From assembly GCA_040752275.1 (NCBI GenBank), contig JBFMFH010000109.1, forward strand, positions 35,345 through 99,344: a stretch of DNA of 64,000 nucleotides, read 5' to 3'. Source of the DNA: JBFMFH01 sp040752275 (lineage in GTDB: Bacteria > Acidobacteriota > Vicinamibacteria > Vicinamibacterales > JAKQTR01). The translations under genes and the position numbers were made by a program. Positions within the stretch are counted from its first letter, which is position 1, and each line of letters opens with the position of its first letter. Of the stretch, positions 52,963 through 64,000 are shown one piece after another. The notes under the pieces were generated by a model. That model saw only the letters and a program-made list of their open reading frames with translations. It searched no databases and had not been told where the DNA came from.

Positions 52963-53025
52963 GGGATTCGGGATTCGGGATTCGGGGTTCGGGGTTCGGG
53001 ATTCGGGGTTCGGGATTCGGGGTCC
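52963..53025. repeat. Heptamer tandem array (9 units, GGGATTC/GGGGTTC)
   Basis: Nine 7-bp units in exact register, alternating GGGATTC and GGGGTTC with one GGGGTCC, between the PhnP-like gene and ribF. It is the complement-strand equivalent of the AATCCCG array at 47534-47582. Confidence 0.9.
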
Positions 53026-53030
53026 GGGCC

Positions 53031-53051
53031 CTGCCACCTGCCTACCGCCTA
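53031..53051. repeat. Heptamer tandem array (3 units, CTGCCTA type) over the PhnP-like stop
   Basis: CTGCCAC, CTGCCTA, CCGCCTA in register, including the stop codon (complement of 53049-53051) of the metallo-hydrolase. Confidence 0.5.
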
Positions 53052-53825
53052 GATCTCCGCCCTCAGCCCATCGTACGCCAGCTCGACGCCAGCGGGCAGC
53101 TTGGCGTTGGTGGCCTCGTGCGGCAGGTCGTGGCAGATGTGCGTCAGCAGGGTCCGGCCGGGGCGCAGGCGTTCGACCACCGCCAGGGCTTCGGCGACCG
53201 TGAAATGCGTCGGGTGCGGCCGGTGGCGGAGGGCATCGAGGACCAGGATGTCGAGATGGCCGAGCAGAGGCCACGAGTCCTCCGGAATCCCGTTGCAGTC
53301 CGTCAGATAGGCGAACGACCCGAGTCGGAAGCCCAAGATCGTCCGGCGGCCGTGCAGCAGCGGCACCGGCACCACCTCCTGGCGCCCGAGCGAGAACAAT
53401 CCCGCCACCGGATAGAGGTGGATTCTGGGGATCCCCCCGCCCTCCTCTTTCGAGTCGAACACGTACCGGAACGTCCGGCGCACTTCCTCCACCGTCCGCG
53501 CCTGCCCGTAGCACGGAATCGGGGCGCCCTGGAGCAGGTTGAAGCGCCGCACGTCATCCAGCCCCATGATGTGGTCCGCGTGCCCGTGCGTGAAGAGAAT
53601 GGCGTCGACCCGCAGCACGCCGAATGTCAGGGCCTGCATCCGCAGATCGGGTGTGGTGTCGACCAGCACTCGAGTGCCGTCGTGCAGTTCCAGGTAGATC
53701 GATGGGCGCCATCGCCGGTCGCGAGGATCGCTCGACCGGCACACGTCGCACGGGCAGCCGATCATGGGGACCCCGTGGGACGTGCCCGTGCCAAGAAACG
53801 TCAATCGGCCGACTGAGGGGCTCAC
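53049..53825 (-). CDS. MBL-fold metallo-hydrolase, PhnP-like
   Basis: 258 aa. LTFLGTGTSHGVPMIGCPCDVC at the N-terminus has the structural zinc cysteines of PhnP and its relatives. FTHGHADHIMGLDDVRRF is the HxHxDH metal motif, with later metal ligands near YLTDCNG and LTHICHDLPHEATNA. It probably hydrolyses a cyclic phosphodiester or acts on a small phosphorylated ligand; no phn genes are nearby, so phosphonate use is not implied. GTG start at 53823-53825 overlaps the DUF1844 stop. Confidence 0.88.
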   Translation of the reverse strand: MSPSVGRLTFLGTGTSHGVPMIGCPCDVCRSSDPRDRRWRPSIYLELHDGTRVLVDTTPDLRMQALTFGVLRVDAILFTHGHADHIMGLDDVRRFNLLQGAPIPCYGQARTVEEVRRTFRYVFDSKEEGGGIPRIHLYPVAGLFSLGRQEVVPVPLLHGRRTILGFRLGSFAYLTDCNGIPEDSWPLLGHLDILVLDALRHRPHPTHFTVAEALAVVERLRPGRTLLTHICHDLPHEATNAKLPAGVELAYDGLRAEI

Positions 53826-54118
53826 GGTTCAGTGATGATCGGGCTCGTGCCCGCGTCGCTGCCGCCCGCCGACACGTAGCGCATCCGCAGCTCGTAGAGT
53901 ACCTGTTCGAGCAGCGAGCGCTCCTGCGCCGTCAGGTTCCCGCGTGTCTTCTGCTCGAGCATCGCGAGGATCTCGATCATCTGCGACGCGGCTTCGAGGT
54001 TCGGCGCGTTCGTCTTCCCGGACACGGGGTCCGGGTAGTCCCCGAAGTGAACCGCCGCCGTCGTGACCAGCGACAGCACGAACCCGCTGAACGAAACGAT
54101 TGGGTCCTCGTTCGACAC
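53822..54118 (-). CDS. DUF1844 protein
   Basis: 98 aa from GTG 54116-54118 after a strong GGCAGGAGGCCCAGC. SFSGFVLSLVTTAAVHFGDYPDP followed by NLEAASQMIEILAMLEQKTRGNLTAQERSLLEQVLYELRMRYV is the whole DUF1844 domain, a short helical protein common in Acidobacteria and Planctomycetes and of unknown function. It heads the operon DUF1844-PhnP-like-ribF-unknown-cysS-aminotransferase and is divergent from mazG, with 50 bp between the start codons. Confidence 0.85.
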   Translation of the reverse strand: MSNEDPIVSFSGFVLSLVTTAAVHFGDYPDPVSGKTNAPNLEAASQMIEILAMLEQKTRGNLTAQERSLLEQVLYELRMRYVSAGGSDAGTSPIITEP

Positions 54119-54168
54119 GCTGGGCCTCCTGCCGGAACGTTGTCGGACCGCATGGTAGCATACGCGTG

Positions 54169-55050
54169 ATGACGCCACCGCCTGCCGCCGCCGACGAGTT
54201 CGTCCGCCTCGTGGAGATCGTCCGCGTGCTTCGCTCCCCCGACGGATGCCCATGGGACCGGGAACAGACCCTGCAGACGCTTCGACCGTTCGTGCTCGAG
54301 GAAACCTATGAGGTGCTCGAGACACTCGATCGGAACGACCGCTCGGCCCTGATGGAGGAACTCGGCGACTTCGTCTTCGAGGCGGTGCTGTTGGCGCAGC
54401 TCTGCGCGGAAGACGGGGACTTCACGATTGCCGACTCGCTCAAGTCCGTGTCGGACAAGCTCATTCGGCGACATCCGCACGTGTTTCCGCCCGCCGACGA
54501 GTCGCATCCGTACGCCTCCGCGCCGAAGCCGTCCTCGGCCGGCGAGGTTCTCGGGCGATGGGAGGACTTGAAGGCGCGCGAGACGCCACGCGCGAACACT
54601 CCCCGCACCACGTTGAGCGGCGTGCCCACGACACAGCCGGCCCTGCTGCGCGCCCACGAGATCGGCACGCGCGCGGCCGCGGTCGGCTTCGACTGGGAGC
54701 GCGCGGCCGACGTCGTCACGAAGATCGAGGAGGAAGTCGCCGAACTGCGGGAGGCCGTCGAGTCGGGCTCGACCACGGATCGCCGCCTCGCCGAAGAGGA
54801 GATGGGCGACCTGCTCTTCGCCATCGCCAACCTCTCCCGCAAGCTGGGTGTCGAGCCCGAATCCGCACTGCGCATGGCGAACAACAAGTTCACCCGCCGC
54901 TTCGACATGATGGAACTGGGGCTGCGCGGCAGCGGCCGCGCTCTCCGCGACTGCACCCTCGAAGACATGGAAGACGAGTGGGGCCGCGTGAAGCTCACCG
55001 AGCGCGGCGCGGCGCCTTCACCGGACCCACCTCAAGCGACCGGCCGCTGA
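54169..55050 (+). CDS. mazG: Nucleoside triphosphate pyrophosphohydrolase MazG
   Basis: 293 aa with two MazG domains. N-terminal copy: VRVLRSPDGCPWDREQTLQTLRPFVLEETYEVLETL and MEELGDFVFEAVLLAQ. C-terminal copy: VGFDWERAADVVTKIEEEVAELREAVE and EEEMGDLLFAIANLSRKLG. The EExxE and ExxD metal motifs are present in both. It hydrolyses (d)NTPs to monophosphates, limiting mutagenic nucleotides and, in E. coli, (p)ppGpp. ATG 54169 has no strong ribosome binding site. The last 56 bp overlap the 3' end of comEC on the opposite strand. Confidence 0.93.
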   Translation: MTPPPAAADEFVRLVEIVRVLRSPDGCPWDREQTLQTLRPFVLEETYEVLETLDRNDRSALMEELGDFVFEAVLLAQLCAEDGDFTIADSLKSVSDKLIRRHPHVFPPADESHPYASAPKPSSAGEVLGRWEDLKARETPRANTPRTTLSGVPTTQPALLRAHEIGTRAAAVGFDWERAADVVTKIEEEVAELREAVESGSTTDRRLAEEEMGDLLFAIANLSRKLGVEPESALRMANNKFTRRFDMMELGLRGSGRALRDCTLEDMEDEWGRVKLTERGAAPSPDPPQATGR

Positions 55051-57520
55051 ACGCCACGATGCGCACCGACCTCCCGTCGGTCTCGAGCGTGACGGCGCCG
55101 TCCTCATCCGTTCTGAACACCGGCACGTGCCTGCGCCTGAGCCGGGCGAGGACGGCCGCGTGAGGGTGCCCGTATCGGTTTCCTCGACCGGCGCTGATGA
55201 CGACCACCTGCGGCGCCACGGCGTCCAGCCACGCCTCGGTGCTCGACGATGAGCTCCCGTGGTGCGGCGCTTGAGCCACGCGGAGCGGCGCCGGCTCGAA
55301 TCCAGGCAGGGCGGCCACTTCCGCCTCTCCGGTCGCTTCGATGTCACCGGGCAGGATGACCGACACGTCGCGGTAGCGAATCTCGACGACCGCCGAGTCG
55401 TCGTTGCGCACCCGCTGCCGCTCCCATGTTCCCAGGGACGGGTGCCAGACGACGAGGTCCGCTTCTCCGATCGTGACGCGGTCCCCGCGCTGAATCGTGC
55501 GCCAGGCCGCCCCGATGTCCTCCGCCGCCTGCCGGAGTTCGGCGCGCAGGTCGCTGGTCTTCACCGGGATGCCTTCCCAGATTTCGAACGGCCTGAAGTC
55601 GCGCGCGAGGACGGCAGCCCCGTTCGCGTGGTCGGCATCGGCGTGGGTCGTCGCGAGATAGTCGAGGCGCGAGACGCCGCGAGCCCAGGCGACTGGCTCG
55701 ATCACGCGCCGCCCGATGTCGTACGAGCTGCCTCCGGCTCCGCCCGAATCGAGGAGCATCGCCTTTCCACCGGGAAACTCGATGAGGGCCGTGTCGCCCT
55801 GGCCGACGTCCATCCAGGTGATCCTCAACTGACCCGCCGCGGGCCTGCCGCCGTGCGGCGCGCTGAGGATCCAGGCGGTGCTGACGACGATGGCGCCGGC
55901 GGCCAGGACCACCGGCCACTCCGGGCGCCGGCGCCCAGCCCGTCCCGGGGTTGGCCGCCCACCCGTCGCCGGGAGGTATCGCGCCGCGAGAACAACCCAC
56001 CCGGCGTAGTACGCCGTCAGCTCCAGCCACCCGGGAGCCGGCAGCCGCCTGGTCATCCAGGGCGCGAGGTCGACGAAACGTGCGCTCTCGACCAATCCCC
56101 AAGCGGCAAGGTGCGTGACGAAGCCAGCGAGTGCGCCCGCCTGTTCGTGGATGCCGGCCGCCGCGAGGGTGGCCATCCCCCCCATCTGGACCACGCTCAT
56201 CAGGGGCACTGCGGCGAAGTTGACGAGCAGGCCCGCCGCGGTTACCCGTGAGAACGCGAACGCAGAAACCGGGAACAGCGCCAGCTCGGCCGACAACGAC
56301 GCCAGGAACAGGCCGGCCACGGCCCGGCTCCACCATCGCCGCACGCCGAGGCGGGGCCAGATCGCACCCGCGCCCAGAAGGATGCCCAGCGTCGCCCCGA
56401 AGGTCAGCCAGGCAGCGGGATCGAACACCGTCATAGGTGAGAACACGAGCACGAGTCCCCCTGCCACCGCGATGGCATTCGATGGGGGCGACCGCAGATC
56501 GGCCGAACGGGCAGCGAGGTACGCGAGTGCCATCAGCGTCGCCCGCACAACCGAGGAACCAGCCCCGACGAACCACGCGTACACCGCGAGCACCGCGGCA
56601 GCACCCGCGTCCGCCGCCGGCGACCTCACGCGCGCAACGTGAAAGGACGACAGGAGAACGACGGTCAGGATGGCGATGTTGCCCCCTGAGATCGCGATGA
56701 CATGGTACGTGCCCGCCTGTTGAAGACGTTCGGTCGTGCCACGATCGAGTCCAGCCCGTTCGCCGAGGAGCACCGCTCGAGCGATGGCCGCCGACCGCCC
56801 GTCGTGACGGCCCACGTACAGGTCGAGGGTGTGCCGGGCCAGCGCGCGGAGCCTGATGCCCGCTTCGCTCGGCCATGGACCCGGCCCGACGACCTCTACG
56901 AGCAAGGGACTCTTCACCGACCCGACCAGCGCCACGCCTCGGCGGGCCAGGGCCGCTTCACCGTCGCCCACACCCGGATCCAGGTAGCGTGCGGGGCGCC
57001 TCAAGAGGGCCGGCACCCTGAGCGTCCGCCCCTGCCGCCACGGCACCTGGGCGTCTGGCGTCACATCACCCGAGACCGACAGGATCACCCGGCCTTTGCA
57101 CCTGCGGGCCTCACCGTCGAGACCCAGCGACTCGATGTCGAGCGTGAGCCGGGTCCCGTCCGGGCCGGGCAGCACATCTTGCACCAGGCGCCCGGTCAGC
57201 CAGATTGGGTCGCCTTGCGCGTCCGGCAGCTCGCCGTCTCGGAACTGCGCCGCCAGCGCCGCCCGGAGGGGCGGATGCGACGCCCGCGCACCGGCATCGG
57301 CGGCCAATACCCAGCCGCACAAGGCGAAACAAGCAAGAGCGAGTCTCACGAACAGCCGCCCCGCTCGTTGCGCCACGGAGACGCCGGCCAGCGCCCACAG
57401 GAGCCAGAGCAGCGGCAGCGCTCCTGGGCCCGGTCCATCGTGGCGCCAGACGCCAAGGGCCACGCCCCCCAGGAGGGCCAGGACCGGAAGCACTGCGGGA
57501 GACGCCATCCAGCACCGCAC
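54995..57520 (-). CDS. comEC: DNA internalisation competence protein ComEC/Rec2
   Basis: 841 aa. DUF4131-like N-terminal membrane/OB region (to ~250), the Competence transmembrane domain (GTYHVIAISGGNIAILTVVLLSSF ...), and a C-terminal metallo-beta-lactamase domain (ITWMDVGQGDTALIEFPGGKAMLLDSGG, TTHADADHANGAAV, APHHGSSSS). It forms the inner-membrane channel for transforming DNA. Start at GTG 57518-57520, or ATG 57506-57508. Its stop lies inside mazG (56-bp overlap). The only other competence trait in the window is this gene. Confidence 0.93.
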   Translation of the reverse strand: MRCWMASPAVLPVLALLGGVALGVWRHDGPGPGALPLLWLLWALAGVSVAQRAGRLFVRLALACFALCGWVLAADAGARASHPPLRAALAAQFRDGELPDAQGDPIWLTGRLVQDVLPGPDGTRLTLDIESLGLDGEARRCKGRVILSVSGDVTPDAQVPWRQGRTLRVPALLRRPARYLDPGVGDGEAALARRGVALVGSVKSPLLVEVVGPGPWPSEAGIRLRALARHTLDLYVGRHDGRSAAIARAVLLGERAGLDRGTTERLQQAGTYHVIAISGGNIAILTVVLLSSFHVARVRSPAADAGAAAVLAVYAWFVGAGSSVVRATLMALAYLAARSADLRSPPSNAIAVAGGLVLVFSPMTVFDPAAWLTFGATLGILLGAGAIWPRLGVRRWWSRAVAGLFLASLSAELALFPVSAFAFSRVTAAGLLVNFAAVPLMSVVQMGGMATLAAAGIHEQAGALAGFVTHLAAWGLVESARFVDLAPWMTRRLPAPGWLELTAYYAGWVVLAARYLPATGGRPTPGRAGRRRPEWPVVLAAGAIVVSTAWILSAPHGGRPAAGQLRITWMDVGQGDTALIEFPGGKAMLLDSGGAGGSSYDIGRRVIEPVAWARGVSRLDYLATTHADADHANGAAVLARDFRPFEIWEGIPVKTSDLRAELRQAAEDIGAAWRTIQRGDRVTIGEADLVVWHPSLGTWERQRVRNDDSAVVEIRYRDVSVILPGDIEATGEAEVAALPGFEPAPLRVAQAPHHGSSSSSTEAWLDAVAPQVVVISAGRGNRYGHPHAAVLARLRRRHVPVFRTDEDGAVTLETDGRSVRIVAFSGRSLEVGPVKAPRRAR

Positions 57521-57663
57521 GTGCAGGATCGGTGCCGCGTGGGTTCAACCCCCTGGCGCCACGGCCGCCGGCCCGAGGCCGTCGTTCTTCGGCCGCGGCG
57601 CTGCGGCTGGCGGGCGGGGGTGCCGGACAGACCCATGCCCAGGGGCCGGGTTCAGAGACCCGG

Positions 57664-57691
57664 CATCGCAGTTCCTGCGACAGCGGCCCCC

Positions 57692-57713
<22 letters not shown>
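57664..57713. repeat. Two 16-bp direct repeats at the carB 3' end
   Basis: CATCGCAGTTCCTGCG at 57664-57679 and again at 57698-57713. The second copy is the last coding residues of carB (AGTAM); the first lies just past its stop codon (57692-57694). The 171-bp gap 57521-57691 between carB and comEC has no gene. Confidence 0.6.
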
Positions 57714-60934
<3,221 letters not shown>

Positions 60935-62068
60935 CTAGCGTCGCCGCTCCATCTCGTCGAGGAAGAGGCCGAACAGGTAGTCGGCATCGTGCGGACCGGG
61001 CGAGGCCTCGGGGTGGTACTGCACGCTGAAGAGCGGCCGGGTCCGGTGTCTGAACCCTTCGAGCGTCTGATCGTAGAGGTTCACGTGCGTGACGACGACA
61101 TCGTCGGGGAGCGATGACGGGTCGACGGCGAATCCGTGGTTCTGTGACGTGATTTCCACGCGCCCCGTCTCGACTTGCTTGACCGGATGGTTCGAGCCCC
61201 GGTGGCCGAACTTCAACTTGAAGGTCCGGCCATCCAGCGCGAGACCCAGCAGCTGATGCCCGAGGCAGATCCCGAAGACCGGTACCTCGCTCCGGATGAG
61301 TCCCCGCACGTGGTCGATGGCGTAGTGCAGGGCGGCCGGGTCGCCGGGTCCATTGCTGAGGAATACCCCGTCGGGACGGGAAGCCAGCAGCGTCTCGGCT
61401 GGCGCCGTCGCCGGGAACACCTGCACCTCACAGCCGTGCGCCGCAAACCGGCGCAGGATGTTCCACTTCATCCCGAAGTCGTAGGCCGCGACTCTCAGCC
61501 GCCGCCCGGGCCGCCGGACCGGATCGAGTTCGTAGCCGCCCCCGCCCGACACCGCCCCTTCCGGTGGCCAGGTAAACGGCGTCGCGCACGTCACGGTCTG
61601 CACGAGGTCCGCCCCGACCATGGACGGCACCTGCCGCGCTCGGTCGACCAGCTCGCCCACCGGCCAGTCTCCCGCCGCGAGAACGCCCCGCATCGCCCCG
61701 ACCGAACGGAGGCGCCGGGTCAGAGCCCGCGTGTCGATGCCAGCGATCGCCACGACGCCGTGCGCGACCAGGTACTCGCCCAGCGTGCCGGACGCGCGCC
61801 AATTGCTCGCAACCGGTGAAGTCTGCCGCATCACGAATCCGGAGACCCGCGGTGCCCGCGATTCCACATCATCGGCAGCCACACCGTAATTGCCGATCTC
61901 CGGACACGTCATCGTCACAATCTGCCCGGCGTAGGACGGATCCGTAAGGATCTCCTGGTAGCCCGTCATGCCCGTGTTGAAGACCACCTCGCCAGACGCC
62001 ACTCCCCCGGCGCCCACAGAGATGCCCTCGAACGACGTACCGTCTTCCAGCGCGAGAACAGCCTTCAC
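60935..62068 (-). CDS. carA: Carbamoyl-phosphate synthase small (glutaminase) subunit
   Basis: 377 aa from GTG 62066-62068, which overlaps the PEGA gene's stop (GTGA); the frame further upstream lies inside that gene. N-terminal ALEDGTSFEGISVGAGG and FNTGMTGYQEILTDPSYAGQ; class I glutaminase domain with nucleophile Cys in GICLGHQLLGLALDG and the His/Glu pair in QYHPEASPGPHD. Hydrolyses glutamine and feeds ammonia to CarB. Coupled to carB. Confidence 0.97.
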   Translation of the reverse strand: MKAVLALEDGTSFEGISVGAGGVASGEVVFNTGMTGYQEILTDPSYAGQIVTMTCPEIGNYGVAADDVESRAPRVSGFVMRQTSPVASNWRASGTLGEYLVAHGVVAIAGIDTRALTRRLRSVGAMRGVLAAGDWPVGELVDRARQVPSMVGADLVQTVTCATPFTWPPEGAVSGGGGYELDPVRRPGRRLRVAAYDFGMKWNILRRFAAHGCEVQVFPATAPAETLLASRPDGVFLSNGPGDPAALHYAIDHVRGLIRSEVPVFGICLGHQLLGLALDGRTFKLKFGHRGSNHPVKQVETGRVEITSQNHGFAVDPSSLPDDVVVTHVNLYDQTLEGFRHRTRPLFSVQYHPEASPGPHDADYLFGLFLDEMERRR

Positions 62069-64000
62069 CGAGAGGGGGCCCTTTCGAGAGACGCGGTCAC
62101 GCGCAGTCGCTGACCGGGGGTGAGGGTGACGGTGGTGACCCACGGGCGGTACCCCTGGAGTTCGAGGCGGACCTCGTGCTTCCCAGCGGCCACCTCCGGC
62201 ACGACGAGAGGAGAGAGACCGACGGCACGTCCGTCGATGAACACCCGCACTCCGCCAGGCCGGGTCTCGACCGAGATTGAGCCCAGGGCCGTCGCCGGCG
62301 TCTTCGGGGCGGCGCCCGCGCCGCGGGCACGCGCAGCCGGTGTTCTCGCCGCCGGGCGACGAGGCGGCGGCGCCGCAGGCGTGGGTTCCTGGCGAAGCCG
62401 GGACAGCGAGAAGGTCACCCGGGTGGACAGGCGATCAGGGCTGAGGGTCACGACCGCTTCTTGAGGCGAGTAGCCCTGGCGTGAGACGCGGACCGTGTAG
62501 GTTCCCAGCGGCAGGTTCCCCAGGATGCGGGGCGTGACGCCTCGCCGCGTGCCGTTGACGAGCACCTCGGCTGGCGACGGCGACGAGGTCACGCGAATCT
62601 CTCCGACGGCCTGGGCTGGCGGAGGAATCGGCGCCGGGGGTGGGCCAGCGGCCGCCGGCTCCGGTCCGGCTGGCACAGGCCGCCCCGTGGCTGGCACTTG
62701 GGAAGGCGCCGATGGCGTGTGCACGCTGGGCGTGACGGCGGCCGGACTGGGGATCCCACCCGGGGGAGCTTCTGTTCCAGGCGGCGTGGCTCCGGGCGCG
62801 GCCACCGGCGCAGACCGAGAACCCGGTTCTCCCGGGGGACCGCCCGTAAGCACCCAGAATAAGCCCGACCAGTAGGTCAACAACACCACGAGAAGGACCG
62901 CGGCGGCGATCGCGGCCGCGAGAATGTACCGGCGGCGCGCCCCCGTCTCCGCAGAAGGCCGGTAGTCGCCATGCCTGGCGTGCCGCGGACCGGCTCCGGG
63001 GTCCAGGGCGCGTGGCACCGGTGGCTCAGCAACCAGTGCGCCGGGGTCGCGGAAGTCATCGACGGTCTTCCCGATGCGAGGGCGGGGCCGAACCAGATCT
63101 TCGGGCGGCTCGGGCTCCGGCCCACTCGGCGCGTCTGCGTCGAGGTCCAGGTCGAGTTGGGAGCGTGGCCGGCCTGGTTCCCGGCTCGGGAGCGGCGGCC
63201 GGGCGTGCGGTTCCCGTTCGACGAACCCGCGGAGGTCACGCTCCTCGACGCCGGGCACATCGCCGGTGACCAGGTCGTCGTCGCGATTGTCGCCGCCCGA
63301 CGCCAAGGTGCCTTCGAGTGCCCTCGAAAGCGCCTCGAGGTCAGGGCGATACTCGACGTCCTGCCCGTCTTGCGCTTCCGGCGCCGGCGTCGGCTCGAGG
63401 TCCAGAGAAGCCACATCGAGGTCCTCCCGGTCATCGGGAGGCTCGGCGTCGAGTTCGCTCGACGCGGTCAGGTCCGGGAGCAACTCGACTCTCGCCCGGT
63501 CCTCACCCGCAAACGCGGGCTCGTGCATCGGTGCGGGGCCGACATCCGAGTCGAAGCCGTCCGCTTCCTGGAATCCGCCCGCGAGCGGCGGCCCGACATC
63601 CACGCTCGCCAGGTCCGGCTCAGACACTTCCTTGGGCCCGGCACCGGTCGCTCCGCTCGCACCCAAGCCCTGCACGGCTGACTGGGCCGCGTCATCCCCC
63701 GCAAGCGGCTCCACGGCTGCCACAGGAATGGCCAAGGGGCCAGGCTCCTCGGCCACGGATCCGCGGGAGTCAGCTCCGCGTCCACCCGCTGCGTCTGCGT
63801 CAGCTGCCCGTGCTGTTTCGGCATCTGCTCCTGGGCCGGGGTGCAGGACGGCCGCGGGCTCGACCGTTGCCGCGGCGTCTGCCGGCGCCGTTTCGGCATC
63901 TGCTCCTGGACTGGGCTGCAGGACGGCCGCGGGCTCGACCGTTGCCGCGGCGTCTGCCGGCGCCGTCTCGGCATCTGCTCCTGGACTGGGCTGCAGGACG
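62065..64000 (-). CDS. PEGA-domain membrane protein with Ala/Pro-rich N-terminal repeats (5' end beyond window)
   Basis: The frame is open to the right edge, so the start lies outside; the GTG at 63756 is internal. At least 645 residues are visible. First come two complete and one partial 25-residue repeats (VLQPSPGADAETAPADAAAT...), then a long acidic, low-complexity cytoplasmic region. A membrane helix (ILAAAIAAAVLLVVLLTYW) preceded by RRR is followed by a Pro-rich linker, then two PEGA domains (VGEIRVTSSPSPAEVLVNGT; GSISVETRPGGVRVFIDGRA) at the C-terminus. PEGA domains are extracytoplasmic surface modules. The stop overlaps the carA start, so the gene is transcribed ahead of carAB, an odd pairing. 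A kinase or sensor N-terminus is possible but not visible. Confidence 0.8.
   Translation of the reverse strand, partial: VLQPSPGADAETAPADAAATVEPAAVLQPSPGADAETAPADAAATVEPAAVLHPGPGADAETARAADADAAGGRGADSRGSVAEEPGPLAIPVAAVEPLAGDDAAQSAVQGLGASGATGAGPKEVSEPDLASVDVGPPLAGGFQEADGFDSDVGPAPMHEPAFAGEDRARVELLPDLTASSELDAEPPDDREDLDVASLDLEPTPAPEAQDGQDVEYRPDLEALSRALEGTLASGGDNRDDDLVTGDVPGVEERDLRGFVEREPHARPPLPSREPGRPRSQLDLDLDADAPSGPEPEPPEDLVRPRPRIGKTVDDFRDPGALVAEPPVPRALDPGAGPRHARHGDYRPSAETGARRRYILAAAIAAAVLLVVLLTYWSGLFWVLTGGPPGEPGSRSAPVAAPGATPPGTEAPPGGIPSPAAVTPSVHTPSAPSQVPATGRPVPAGPEPAAAGPPPAPIPPPAQAVGEIRVTSSPSPAEVLVNGTRRGVTPRILGNLPLGTYTVRVSRQGYSPQEAVVTLSPDRLSTRVTFSLSRLRQEPTPAAPPPRRPAARTPAARARGAGAAPKTPATALGSISVETRPGGVRVFIDGRAVGLSPLVVPEVAAGKHEVRLELQGYRPWVTTVTLTPGQRLRVTASLERAPSR
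63775..63999. repeat. 75-bp tandem repeat inside the PEGA gene (2 full + 1 partial unit visible)
   Basis: Units at 63925-63999 and 63850-63924 appear nearly identical; 63775-63849 is a diverged partial unit. In frame, 25 codons each. The array may continue past the window. Confidence 0.85.

Noticed and set aside
52963..53025. CRISPR or regulatory direct-repeat operator
   Set aside because: Pure 7-bp microsatellite without spacers; fits the heptamer-array family.
52950..53048. FMN riboswitch upstream of ribF
   Set aside because: The interval is almost entirely tandem repeat and lacks the conserved RFN-element core.
63468..63974. Frame giving an RRRRQTPRQR-rich repeat protein at the right edge
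   Set aside because: It is an alternate frame of the 75-bp repeats; the PEGA frame continues open through the same region to the window edge.

Overview
The window is a 64-kb, GC-rich (roughly two-thirds G+C by eye), densely coded bacterial segment with no ribosomal or phage cluster. Several families point to Acidobacteriota, probably the Vicinamibacteria branch. These are a stand-alone MacB/FtsX permease of the acidobacterial 'duplicated orphan permease' type, a very large secreted BNR/VPS10-like protein, secreted S9 and CocE hydrolases, a DUF1844 protein and a PEGA-repeat protein. This placement is inference from gene content, not a computed phylogeny. Both edges cut genes: pstC at the left (its 3' part lies outside) and a PEGA protein at the right (its 5' part lies outside).

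Layout. 1-2.6 kb: phosphate uptake and signalling on the minus strand, phoU -> pstS -> pstC; PhoU carries a C-terminal LMW-phosphatase fold that has lost its catalytic residues. 2.7-6.1 kb: YyaL-type thioredoxin-fold protein, BrkB/YihY membrane protein, small YtxH-like protein. 6.2-11.6 kb: a translationally coupled leucine/isovalerate catabolic operon (methylcrotonyl-CoA carboxylase beta, methylglutaconyl-CoA hydratase, biotin carboxylase, separate biotin carrier protein, HMG-CoA lyase), followed by an alpha/beta hydrolase. 12.5-23 kb: OsmC, a PfkB kinase, the BNR/VPS10 protein with a LolA-like partner, an HD phosphohydrolase divergent from a zinc alcohol dehydrogenase, a CocE/NonD hydrolase and a B3/4-like protein. 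23-27.9 kb: a compact five-gene minus-strand operon, Rrf2 regulator -> membrane cytochrome b -> HdrD/DsrK-like Fe-S protein -> receiver-only response regulator -> histidine kinase with a cysteine-rich insertion; this is the best candidate for an uncharacterised redox-signalling system. 27.9-30.2 kb: an S9 peptidase with a rhodanese-like stub at its N-terminus. 30.2-35.9 kb: a probable amino-acid catabolic operon (aldehyde dehydrogenase, two-subunit CoA-transferase, AstE/M14-like deacylase, YfcC carrier). 35.8-38.5 kb: a transglutaminase-like gene and a truncated copy of it within a ~564-bp segmental duplication.

38.6-40.6 kb: a GntR-controlled ABC exporter operon with a clear sigma-70 promoter. 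40.7-46.3 kb: a Tat-exported aldo/keto reductase, a TetR remnant, an ADOP permease and a DEAD-box helicase. 46.7-47 kb: tRNA-Cys and tRNA-Gly. 47-57.5 kb: YraN, a saccharopine-dehydrogenase-family enzyme, then a minus-strand operon (DUF1844, PhnP-like hydrolase, ribF, a small unknown, cysS, aminotransferase) divergent from mazG, and comEC. 57.7-64 kb: carB, carA and the PEGA protein, all on the minus strand.

The most striking non-coding pattern is a set of short tandem arrays with strict 7-bp periodicity at several gene junctions, often touching a stop codon: near 4.8, 14.6, 22.3, 36.7, 38.6, 47.5 and 53.0 kb. Other non-coding features are an inverted-repeat array with a perfect 16-bp palindrome (12.93-13.06 kb), dispersed REP-like palindromes, and a 22-bp copy of the tRNA-Cys 3' end 72 bp from the gene. 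Overlapping ATGA/GTGA stop-start junctions are common, so translational coupling is a general habit of this genome.
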